From contig VZSE01013631.1 of assembly GCA_013398275.1 (NCBI GenBank), positions 2,946,550 to 3,010,549 on the forward strand: a stretch of 64,000 bases of DNA, written 5' to 3'. The notes under the pieces are model-generated. The model searched no databases. It saw nothing but the letters and a program-made list of their open reading frames with translations, and was not told the DNA's origin. Source of the DNA: Promerops cafer. Lineage: Eukaryota; Chordata; Aves; Passeriformes; Nectariniidae. Positions 54,916-63,397 of this stretch are shown piece by piece. Numbering within the stretch: the first letter of the stretch is position 1; every line of letters begins with the position of its first letter. Both the position numbers and the translations under genes were made by a program.

Positions 54916-55976
54916 TTACTTGACTTTGGACGATAAAGCCTGTTTGAAACGTCTCTTTAGGTCTTGCATGTTGGGAGATTTGGGCCGAGGGATGATGGAT
55001 GACCGCCTCCTGTCCGTGCTGCTGGCATGCTGTAATTTGCTGACCTCCTTGCAAAGATACTGGAAGACATCACAGACACCTTGGGAGTCGTCACTGGTGG
55101 AGATTTCCAAGAACAGGCTGCCCAGTTCATCTGCCAGCTGTAGTCCCTCTTTTGCCTGGACTTGCCTGGCGTGGAGGAGGTCTGCTTTGTTCCCCACAAT
55201 AATGATGGGAGTCCTGGCATCGGGGTGCACCTTGCGTATGTGCTGGTAGAGAGGCTGGACTGACTGGTAGCTGCTGTAGTCAGTGATGGAGTAGACCAGC
55301 AGGAAGCCCTCTGCCCACTGCACACACCTGGACAGGGAGTCCAGCACCTGCACGCAGTCTTCCTGCGCCTGCGGTACGACAGAGAGCACAGATTCGGCAT
55401 TGGGTCAGGAAAGTATAAAGGCTGTATCACAGCACCATCAAACGGGTCCAAAGGGAAGCCTGAGCTCTATCTCAAGAGACGAAGTCTGGGCATGCAGGAA
55501 ATTTGGGCTCAAAAGCTGAGCCTTTGGGTAGCAGAGAAGAACGGATTGATCCAAAATATCTCCGTACCTGGATGCATCCCGGCGTGTCTTGGATCTGTAC
55601 GGCAACGTGGTCCCCGTCCAGATGGACCAGCCGGGAGTAGAGGTTGCCTGGGGAGCAGAGAGCCGTGAGACGCCGGACGCGGGGCCCCGCCGCGCCCGTC
55701 CCCGCCGCTCCCCGCCTCACCTGTGTTGGGCTCGTAGTCGCCGATGAAGCGCTTGGTCAGGAACCGCACGATCATGGCTGAAACACAGAGCGCCGCGTTA
55801 GGCGGGACGGACAGACGGGCGGGCAGGGGAAGGGGACGGGCAGCCCCGCACTCACCGCTCTTGCCGACGCCGCGGGCACCCAGCACGGCCAGGCGGACCT
55901 GGGCGCCGGGCGGCCCCGGGGGGCACTCGGCGATGGGCGCCAGCAGGAAGGGCTGGGACATGCTCGGCAGGCGCAT
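54916..55976 (-). CDS. RASL11A: RASL11A, Ras-like small GTPase (4 coding exons)
   Basis: A 236-residue Ras-like GTPase is spliced from four exons: 55976-55856, 55777-55721, 55647-55568 and 55368-54916 (stop TAA 54918-54916). All junctions are GT-AG and reading frames join exactly; introns are only 78, 73 and 199 bp. Visible motifs are a P-loop GARGVGKS (residues 33-40), a DTPG in place of the usual DTAGQ (80-83), NKAD for guanine specificity (146-149) and EISTS in the SAK region (174-178). The C-terminus is basic (ending SSKVK) and lacks a CAAX box, so no prenylation is expected. The family is known as RERG/RASL11; mammalian RASL11A has been reported as a chromatin-associated, nucleolar modulator of pre-rRNA synthesis. 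The start at 55976 (MRLPSMSQPF) matches the family N-terminus; the frame stays open upstream, but that stretch is GC-rich 5' UTR and promoter. The C-terminus is slightly shorter than the human protein as I recall it (242 residues). Confidence 0.96.
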
Positions 55977-56340
55977 GGGAGAGGCGGCTCGGCAGCCGGA
56001 GAGCTCGCACGGCTCCACTCGGCTCGGCCGGCAGCGCCCGGAGCCCGCGGCCCCGGCGGGTTTTAAAGGCCCCGGCGGCAGCACCGCCCGCGGGGCCGCC
56101 CCGCTCCCGCTGCACCGCCCCCCAGAGGCACCGCCCCGCGGCCCTCCGGCCCCGGCCGGCCCCTGCCCACCCGGGTTGTACCCCTTCCCCTTTCTCACAC
56201 CCTCCCCGCTCCCAGGGCGTGGGGTGGCCCCGGCGGGCCCAGGCACCAGGGCTCTGGCTGACAGCCTGGGCGGGCCATGCAACCTGCGTCCCACGGTAGG
56301 GGCAAGCACCCTGCTGGGCATCCCCCCCGCCCGAGGCAGA
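55560..56340. promoter_or_regulatory. CpG island over RASL11A promoter and exons 1-3
   Basis: This stretch is very GC-rich and dense in CpG (many CCGCCC/GGCGGG blocks), in sharp contrast to the AT-rich, CpG-poor flanks. It covers the RASL11A promoter, exon 1, exon 2, exon 3 and both short introns. Such islands usually mark promoters active in many tissues. Most of it is repeated at 56546-57190. Confidence 0.85.
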
Positions 56341-56529
56341 CCGGCAAATTCACCACCCCTCCCTGCAGTGAGGGACGCCAGTCTTGAAAGAAAGGAAATT
56401 ATTCTTTTACCTCAGACTATTTTGTTTCCCACACCCGAACATATCCCTCTACTGCCAGTGTTGAAAACCCAGCTTGTGGATCAAACAACAGCCAGAGATG
56501 AAACCTAAGTGGTCTTCATTGAGCCCTTT
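55698..56529. repeat. Duplicated RASL11A 5' segment, copy 1
   Basis: This roughly 832-bp segment recurs 848 bp to the right (56546-57377) in the same orientation. I see two mismatches: 56235 G versus 57083 A, and 56239 C versus 57087 A. It holds RASL11A exons 1 and 2, intron 1, the promoter and about 500 bp upstream. Its left side continues naturally into intron 2 and exon 3, but its right side ends abruptly at an N (56530) followed by poly-C. Confidence 0.95.
56061..56068 (-). promoter_or_regulatory. TATA-like box of RASL11A
   Basis: On the minus strand this reads CCTTTAAAAC inside an otherwise GC-rich island, 85 bp upstream of the RASL11A start codon. With usual TATA spacing, transcription would begin near 56030, giving a 5' UTR of roughly 50 bases. 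The same element recurs at about 56909-56916 in the duplicated copy. The assignment is by motif and position only. Confidence 0.5.
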
Positions 56530-56545
56530 NGCCCCCCCCCCCCCC
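56530..56545. other. Assembly join: single N followed by poly-C
   Basis: The only ambiguous base in the window (N at 56530) is followed by G and a run of 14 C, exactly at the junction between the two RASL11A copies. Such a signature suggests a collapsed gap or poorly sequenced end in a GC-rich region. Confidence 0.9.
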
Positions 56546-57377
56546 GCCCCCGCCGCTCCCCGCCTCACCTGTGTTGGGCTCGTAGTCGCCGATGAAGCGC
56601 TTGGTCAGGAACCGCACGATCATGGCTGAAACACAGAGCGCCGCGTTAGGCGGGACGGACAGACGGGCGGGCAGGGGAAGGGGACGGGCAGCCCCGCACT
56701 CACCGCTCTTGCCGACGCCGCGGGCACCCAGCACGGCCAGGCGGACCTGGGCGCCGGGCGGCCCCGGGGGGCACTCGGCGATGGGCGCCAGCAGGAAGGG
56801 CTGGGACATGCTCGGCAGGCGCATGGGAGAGGCGGCTCGGCAGCCGGAGAGCTCGCACGGCTCCACTCGGCTCGGCCGGCAGCGCCCGGAGCCCGCGGCC
56901 CCGGCGGGTTTTAAAGGCCCCGGCGGCAGCACCGCCCGCGGGGCCGCCCCGCTCCCGCTGCACCGCCCCCCAGAGGCACCGCCCCGCGGCCCTCCGGCCC
57001 CGGCCGGCCCCTGCCCACCCGGGTTGTACCCCTTCCCCTTTCTCACACCCTCCCCGCTCCCAGGGCGTGGGGTGGCCCCGGCAGGCACAGGCACCAGGGC
57101 TCTGGCTGACAGCCTGGGCGGGCCATGCAACCTGCGTCCCACGGTAGGGGCAAGCACCCTGCTGGGCATCCCCCCCGCCCGAGGCAGACCGGCAAATTCA
57201 CCACCCCTCCCTGCAGTGAGGGACGCCAGTCTTGAAAGAAAGGAAATTATTCTTTTACCTCAGACTATTTTGTTTCCCACACCCGAACATATCCCTCTAC
57301 TGCCAGTGTTGAAAACCCAGCTTGTGGATCAAACAACAGCCAGAGATGAAACCTAAGTGGTCTTCATTGAGCCCTTT
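56546..57377. repeat. Duplicated RASL11A 5' segment, copy 2
   Basis: This is the second copy of the segment at 55698-56529, with only two base differences seen. Its right side continues naturally into unique sequence after GAGCCCTTT, while its left side begins in the poly-C run after the N. The two copies thus complement each other: one has the natural left flank, the other the natural right flank, as expected when two overlapping contigs or haplotypes are placed end to end. Confidence 0.95.
56569..56824 (-). other. Extra copy of RASL11A exons 1-2, probably artefactual
   Basis: Exon 1 (56824-56704) and exon 2 (56625-56569) of RASL11A are repeated here intact, with the same splice sites and the same encoded residues 1-59. 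No exon 3 or 4 follows before the first copy begins. If the duplication were real, transcripts could start here and splice to the downstream exons, in principle repeating residues 1-59. I think it is more likely an assembly duplicate and should not be annotated as a second gene. Confidence 0.85.
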
Positions 57378-60300
57378 GGGTTTTTGAAGTTGAAAAGCTT
57401 TGGAGAAGAATGGTGCTCCACCACGGGCTGCCCTAAAATGAGCCTCAGACATGCAAGCAGCTGTGTGGGTGTTTCAGCCTCCACAAACCATAGCCCTGGC
57501 TCCTGCTTCTGCTGTGTGCTGGCTTGCAACTGTGTAAGTGCCCAAAAGATAAATACTCCATTCAGAGGCTACTTTAATTTTCATCAGGCAGATAGCACAT
57601 GCCAGCAGGACACAACGTGGAAGAGGACAGAGGATGGTACTCGAATGGACTGATCTCATGGCACAGAGAGATGGGAGCTGCCGTGAGAGCTGCTGGGCCC
57701 TGGATGCAGGTTGATGCTTAGACAGCCTAACTGACCCTGGATGCTCACACACAGGCAGATGAGTTAAGACAATACTAATTAACATCCTGCAGAAAAACAT
57801 GGTGGAAAGAAGCACTGTTGATTATTTGTGCTATTCTAGTGCCTAAGAACCCCTATGGGTTTCTTTGAAATTCCAGGGCATCTTTTAACTTCCAAAACCT
57901 ATTGCCCCTAAAGTTTCTATTTTATTCCCCATGATGCCAGCGAGCTCTTTTCTTTTGGGAAACAAGATTTCTCTTGTATCACTAAAAGCTTTAGGTTTCC
58001 AGAGGTTCCCGCTACTGTCACCTGCTCCTATTGTCAGAGGATCGCTTGTCCTTGGCCTCACTCACAGCGCCAGCAGCAGCTATTTTTATACATTTCTTTA
58101 CAAAAGAGCTATCAGAGTACATTCAGTGTGCTTCTGAAAGAATGCTACTGAAACAAGTCCGTTCCAGACAGATGATTCCCAGGTGCTGAGCTGTGGAAGC
58201 AGTATTAAACCACCACCCTTCTCAAACCTTGGGCAGCTGTATAACACAAGCCTGCCTTGCGTGCTGCGGGGAGCACCCCCAAAGGGCAAACGGCTGGTCA
58301 AGCAGAAAGATAACGTTGCCCAAGCCCAGGTAGGACACCCTGTGAAGGACTGCCCAGGGTGTGATGGACTATGTCTCCATCAACACCTACCTGGGTGCAA
58401 CAGGAGCAGCTCAGTAAATGGAAGCAGTTGGGGCCCAGATTAGCTGTCCCCATTCTGCAGACTAAGCACCCCTGGGATATGTGGGCCTCAAACCTATTCC
58501 AAGGGGCATTTCTCTGCCCTGCAGGCCCCACTTGGAAGTTCCAGGCTGCACTTTTTCACCCACCCTCTGCAGATGTGGGCCTACACCACTATCCCTATGG
58601 CCCATCACTATCCCCTTCCCCACAGCAACACTGCTCAGTGCCAGGTATGCCATACTGCTGCCTGGCACATCTCCCTATTCCAAGCTCTGGCAAGGTTCAG
58701 CAGCAGTACTTTTGCGGGGAGAGTCGGTGGCTTGCTCCTGTGACAGTGGCAGGGAGGACATCCCGAGAGCATCTGGAGCTTCTTTTTTTTTATTTTTCTG
58801 GGTTCCTAAGCTGTATGGGTGCTGCTGGTGGGAGCAACGTTCCTACCCCATGCAGCCTCTGTACTGACAGTGGTTCCTCCTCCCCCTTTCCCAGTGCTTT
58901 CTGCCTTTCCACTGACCTTCCCTGCCTAACACTGCCTACACTGTGCTCGTGACACCTCAAATCCTGGTGTTACCAATAGGCTAAAATAAGATGAAGCCGA
59001 CAGCTCAGAAGGCAGCTTCCTTACTGCTTCTCTAGGAGACCGCAGGAGATTTTGCCAGGGCTTTGGCAGGGAAGCAGTGGTAAAGGTCTGTGGCTGTAAA
59101 GGAGCCTCAGAACAGGACTGCAGAGAACTGGTTACAGCTTATGGGTTTAGTGTGTAAAACCCCTTCCAGAGCAAGTCAAAACTGGTGACTCCAAACCCTG
59201 TCAGGAACATGCTTCATGTTTCAGCTCAGGACTGAAGATGTCCCAACAGTTCTTCAGCTCTTCCCAATTCACAGATCTCCCTCTTTCGTCAGGATTGTGC
59301 AAAAACAGGGCAGCCAAACACACAGGAAGCAGATTTCAGCAACCGAGATCAGGTTCCGAGATCTGTTAAGGATCTGGGCTGTGTTTCTGCAAACTTCAGT
59401 TGAGCGTGGAAAACCCCCACTTCACTGAGTGCAATGAACAGACAGGTTACAGCTTAGTTTATTTGTCCTGTTTCCAAACATTAAAAACAAAAAAAAAGAG
59501 GTTATTTTCTTCCTGTACAAACCCAGCTACACTGTCAGTCATTTCTGGGAATCCTGACCAAGGAAAGTCCTCTCAGCCTCTCTTCCCAGCCCACACAGGG
59601 CTTCCAACTATGCATTTACAACCAACTACCGTTGGCATAGTGACCTTAAAAACACTTTTTCTAAATAAATTGGGAAGTGTTGCAATGCAGTGTCTCTGGG
59701 AGCACAGCTCTTAAACAAGACCACTGTAATGCTGTCCAGTCTTATTATTCCAAATTGTTGAAAGTAAGTTCATAGTTTAGAACTATGCCCCACTTATGAT
59801 GTTAATCATTTCATCATGCTGCTACAGCTAATCCGCCGTGACTTTGACAAACGAGTACAAACCAAACACAGAACCAAAATAGTTTAGACATGCATGCATG
59901 AGAAGCAAATTTAAAATGCCATCACTGAAGTTTGTATCCAATAGCCTCCCACTTAATTCCTACAAAGCCTAGTGGAAAATGATGCTTATCTTGTAAGGCA
60001 AATATCAATTTTAAATGGCTGTGGAAACTGACAAGCCAAAGAGGTTGATAAAGTACACAAATCTTGCTGCTCCAGGAAAAGCCCCTTGACCGTAAAAGCC
60101 AAGCGCATAAGGTGCAACAGTGAAGGCTTCAGGATCCAGTGGCGCACTCCACGTCCAACACCTCCGGTGTCAGAATACAGCACTACTGTCACGGAGCAGC
60201 CAGCTAAGGGGCAAGCTCCTCCAAGTCACTTCCAAAGTCATTCCATCTATACAGCCTGCTGCATCTTCTGAGATGGGAGCTTGGAGAACCTCAAACATAG

Positions 60301-61529
60301 CAATCTGCTCACTGGAATTTAACACTCCAGCACATAAAGCCCATCACCCTTAAAAACCAGCCTAAGCCAGACTCTGAATTCAAGGTCCGAAACCTACATT
60401 CCATGAGAATGGGAACACTCACGATTGAGAGTTAGGTAAAAAGCAAACCTCATCATCTCTCTGTTCCTTACTCCCACGCTTACAAGCTGCCCTGCAATTC
60501 ACTGTTCGGTAACTTTCAACAGTCAACACCTACAAACAGGCTGAGGTCACTTGCTTCTCTAGTACTTTTCTCTCTCTACATGTAGACATTAGTTTTACAT
60601 CACTTACTGAAGGTAGCTGAGCAATGCCTGACATGACACTTCAAGGTAAACTATTATTTACCTGTAACTACAAAACAATTAAGCCTGAGATTGTGCGTTT
60701 TCAAGGCTAACCAAGCAGGCTTCCTTCAGCAGTCTTTAACAAGCTTCATGCTGTTTCAAGCAAAGCTCACTAAACCAGCACTGGTTAGTAAACAGTCAGC
60801 TGAAGATCTTCCATTTAAGAACTGCACAGGTAGCACTGACCTTTTGTGAGACATCAGTAAATCTGGGATGAGAGGAATTCACTGCAATATTCAACCGACA
60901 TGCAATAAACCTACAAATCCAAGTGTTTAGCTATGCCAGCCAATTAAAATGTTAAAAATCAAAATACAAAGGCTGGCAGTTTTCGAATTAAACCCTTGTT
61001 TCTAAACTACTACTATTTTGTAAGAATGTTTATTGGCATAGGGATGCTGCAAACATTAATTTGCAGGTTATAATGGTGGAAGACCAAAATCTGCCTACAG
61101 ACATTTCCCTCGAGGTTGTTTTCAAAAATGGTTTCAACAATTCCTCCAGTATTCACGAGGCCCCTTAGCCAAAACCTTTCATCAATGAAATCTGAAGCCC
61201 CTTATCTCTTTTCCTAAAAAAAATCAAGCCTTCAAGTGGCACTGGGCACTTCTTGATACAAGTTCTTAGTTTGCTGGTGAAATATTCCATGTCCCCTCAT
61301 AGTAGCTCATGATCATTACTAAGCACTAGCAAATTTCAGTGTTCCTAGAATTTATCATCTATATAAATGACGAAACTCATCAGCAAAAACTGCAAATGAT
61401 TTAAATGACTAAGCACCAGGGTAAATCCAAGCTAAATAAATAAACTTCAACAGAAGGTTTCTAAAGCATCTGTTCAAACAAAAAAGCCCCAAACTCAACT
61501 AAATGAATCAGCCACAATCACATAGACTT
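57378..61529. other. Intergenic spacer between RPL21 and RASL11A
   Basis: About 4 kb separate the RASL11A upstream region from the RPL21 poly(A) site. I found no CR1, no RNA gene and no convincing exon; open frames near 58,371-58,952 match nothing known. The spacer should contain RASL11A upstream regulatory sequence, but no specific site can be defended. Confidence 0.65.
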
Positions 61530-61549
61530 GTCCAAAACCATATCTTTAA

Positions 61550-61555
61550 TTTATT
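61550..61555 (-). terminator. Polyadenylation signal of RPL21 (AATAAA)
   Basis: AATAAA lies 14 bp past the RPL21 stop codon on the minus strand. A very short 3' UTR with an immediate poly(A) signal is normal for ribosomal protein genes. Confidence 0.85.
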
Positions 61556-61568
61556 TGTTAAACATACA

Positions 61569-63123
61569 TTATGCCATGAATTCATAAGGAATTGGCTCCA
61601 GCAGCTCTGGATCCTTGCCATTAGTTCTCACAAAGTGTGCTTCTCTTGGTGGAGCAGGCTGTGAACAGAAAAACAAAAATCAGAACTCATGACACTACAG
61701 CTCAAAAGCAACTTTTCAGAAAATAACATTTTGTCAACCATTTAGCGCCTTATTATATAAACACTACAGCAATTTTACCATTCATAGTCTCATAAATTTG
61801 ATTCAAAGAGTAGCAGTAAGAAAATGATCTGCCAGAAAATGTGCCTGACTCTTGCTGCTGAATTAAAAAACCTGTGCTTTACTCTCTGCAGCTCACCAAC
61901 CCAATGAACATGGAGTGATGTATCCCGCAGTTCCAGAAGCAACAGCCATTACCTCTTCTCTGAAGTCTGGTTATTAATTCTTTTCTTCAAGAGTTACAAT
62001 AGAACCTTGCAACTAGAAATTCAATTCAAAGACTCTACTGACCCTAAAACCATCCGGAGCTGTTGCTGCAGACTAGCAACAGCACAGGAAGCACCCAACC
62101 CTCTGTTCAGAGCTACAGCTACAATTTTCATCCAGCACAGAGCAGTTCTGCTCAGGCACCAAACATCCCAGATGCCAATGCACTGCACGAGGCCACTACT
62201 CCAAGAATTAAGTCATCTCCTGCAGAAGGACTGTGACCTCAACAGAAACATTACCTGGCGTTTCAGTTGAACCCAAATGCCTTTTTCTTTTGCTTCCTTT
62301 TTCTTCCTTTCATTTTCCTTCACACGCTGCAGAAAGCTGTCTCTGCTCTTGGAATGTTTAATATGCTCTATACGCACATTAATTCTCTTGGCCAGAATCT
62401 TGCCCCTAAGAAAGGGAGTCAGTTTTTAATCTTCACTTGAAAAAGGTCACTTCAAATCCAGACTTACAGCCCTTACAGAAGTAACTCCATAAGCTCAATT
62501 TTCTTTACAGGTCATTTTTATTTAAAGGGCAATACCTCAAAACACAGCTGCAGATGCACATCAGATATAACTTACATATAACTAAAAGCTTATTATATAA
62601 CAATGTGCTGACAATTTCAAATTAAAATTGTGGAGAATACTTAATTTTAGCCTCTTAGCATACAAACAAGTCATTTCATTACCAATGCACAGCAGTCCAG
62701 CTCCTGGAACCAAAAAAAAACCAACTTGTCTTTTTCTGACTAAGCTGTATAGAATCCAGCTGGATACAGCTACAGACTAGTACCTGCTAGGTAATGTGAC
62801 TTTAGGTGCTGGTAAGAAAAACACAAACTGTATCCTCTGACAGGATCCAAGTCAAATGAGCATCATTTGCTTGGGTTATAAAAAGGAAATACACTTTACC
62901 CACCTTGAATGACCAATCAAGACAAGAACTGTCTAACTGGCAAAGTGAAAGGAGGGTGCAATTACAGTTAAACTGTCTCAAATACCAATACATAGAATTT
63001 CATTACTTACTTAACCTGCTTGTTAACAATAATGCCCACGGCGTGCTGAGTAACATTATACACCCTTCCAGTCTTGCCATGGTAACACTTGTGGGGCATG
63101 CCTTTTTGAACAGTACCCATACC
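61569..63123 (-). CDS. RPL21: RPL21, large-subunit ribosomal protein eL21 (last three exons; 5' part outside the window)
   Basis: Three exons on the minus strand encode the last 117 residues of eL21: 63123-63011 (begins GMGTVQKGMPHKCYHGKTGR), 62405-62255 (GKILAKRINVRIEHIKH, then a lysine-rich stretch) and 61658-61569 (PAPPREAHFVRTNGKD to YEFMA, stop TAA 61571-61569). All splice sites are GT-AG and the phases agree. The complete family protein has 160 residues, so 43 N-terminal residues must lie in exons beyond position 64000; I found no match for them between 63124 and 64000. eL21 is a structural protein of the cytosolic 60S ribosomal subunit. Intact exons, introns and intronic snoRNA show that this is the functional gene, not one of the many processed RPL21 pseudogenes known in vertebrates. 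Confidence 0.97.
62059..62083. repeat. Perfect 9-bp hairpin in the last RPL21 intron
   Basis: GCTGTTGCT (62059-62067) and AGCAACAGC (62075-62083) are exact inverted repeats around a 7-nt loop. It lies within the intron between the last two RPL21 exons. I could not find snoRNA boxes at proper spacing, so its role is unknown. Confidence 0.65.
62727..62771 (-). ncRNA. Candidate 3' half of an H/ACA snoRNA (possibly SNORA27) in an RPL21 intron
   Basis: On the minus strand a perfect 8-bp stem, AGCTGTAT paired with ATACAGCT (62771-62743, 13-nt loop), is followed after 13 nt by ACA (62729-62727). The spacing from upper stem to ACA is close to that of H/ACA guides. An ACATTA upstream could be the H box. 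Mammalian RPL21 hosts SNORA27 downstream of SNORD102, and this intron is the expected place. I could not resolve a convincing 5' hairpin or the target pairing, so boundaries and identity are uncertain. Confidence 0.35.
62847..62874 (-). repeat. Hairpin in an RPL21 intron
   Basis: The minus strand folds as CCAAG-CAAATGA-TGC-TCATTTG-A-CTTGG, 12 base pairs with one bulged A. A possible H box AGAGGA (62838-62833) follows 9 nt later. It may be the 5' hairpin of an H/ACA snoRNA whose 3' half is at 62771-62727, but the spacing is longer than usual. Confidence 0.6.
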
Positions 63124-63316
63124 CTGTTAAAAAGCAAAAATAAAAGGAAAATAAAAAAGTAGCATCAAGGATTTTTCTTTCAGAAGTAATTTAATGTATA
63201 CATTTCAAATTATTTGAGATTTATTTTAAAATATTCCCATTTTATCTTAAAGGTGGAATTTATAACCACGCATTTTGCATCTGAAGACTACCAAATTTTG
63301 CTATGTCAGTTCTGGT

Positions 63317-63397
63317 AGCTTTCAGTGTCGGTGAAATGATAGATCACTTTGCTTACAGAAAGAGCAAGCAATCACAAGAGACATTCATCATCAAGCT
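63317..63397 (-). ncRNA. SNORD102: Box C/D snoRNA SNORD102 in an RPL21 intron
   Basis: On the minus strand an 81-nt unit starts AGCTT and ends AAGCT, a 5-bp terminal stem. Just inside are a perfect C box ATGATGA (63391-63385) and a D box CTGA (63325-63322). The bases before the D box are antisense to UGUCGGUGAAAU; its core CGGUGAAAU occurs in 28S rRNA as I recall it, so this is a 2'-O-methylation guide. In mammals SNORD102 lies in an RPL21 intron and is assigned to 28S G4020; the ends and the GATTGCTTG and ATTTCACCG segments agree with what I remember of it. It lies 193 bp upstream of the RPL21 exon starting at 63123, so it would be processed from the spliced intron. Confidence 0.88.

Noticed and set aside
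55977..56321. N-terminal extension of RASL11A from an upstream in-frame ATG at 56321
   Set aside because: The extra residues are low-complexity, lie across the probable transcription start and TATA-like box, and do not resemble the family; the start at 55976 gives the normal N-terminus.
55744..56508. A 254-codon open frame on the plus strand across the RASL11A CpG island, repeated at 56592-57356
   Set aside because: It is antisense to RASL11A, proline- and alanine-rich as expected from GC-rich DNA, matches no known family, and overlaps exons with a clear reading frame on the other strand.
56546..57377. A genuine recent tandem duplication creating a second RASL11A promoter
   Set aside because: It cannot be excluded, but the N, the poly-C run and the complementary flanks fit an assembly join better.
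58371..58952. A 193-codon open frame on the plus strand between RASL11A and RPL21
   Set aside because: No family resemblance, low-complexity Ser/Pro/Cys content and an overlapping 128-codon frame suggest chance.
61569..63123. RPL21 as a processed pseudogene
   Set aside because: Introns with canonical splice sites, an intact frame and an intronic snoRNA show that this is the functional gene.
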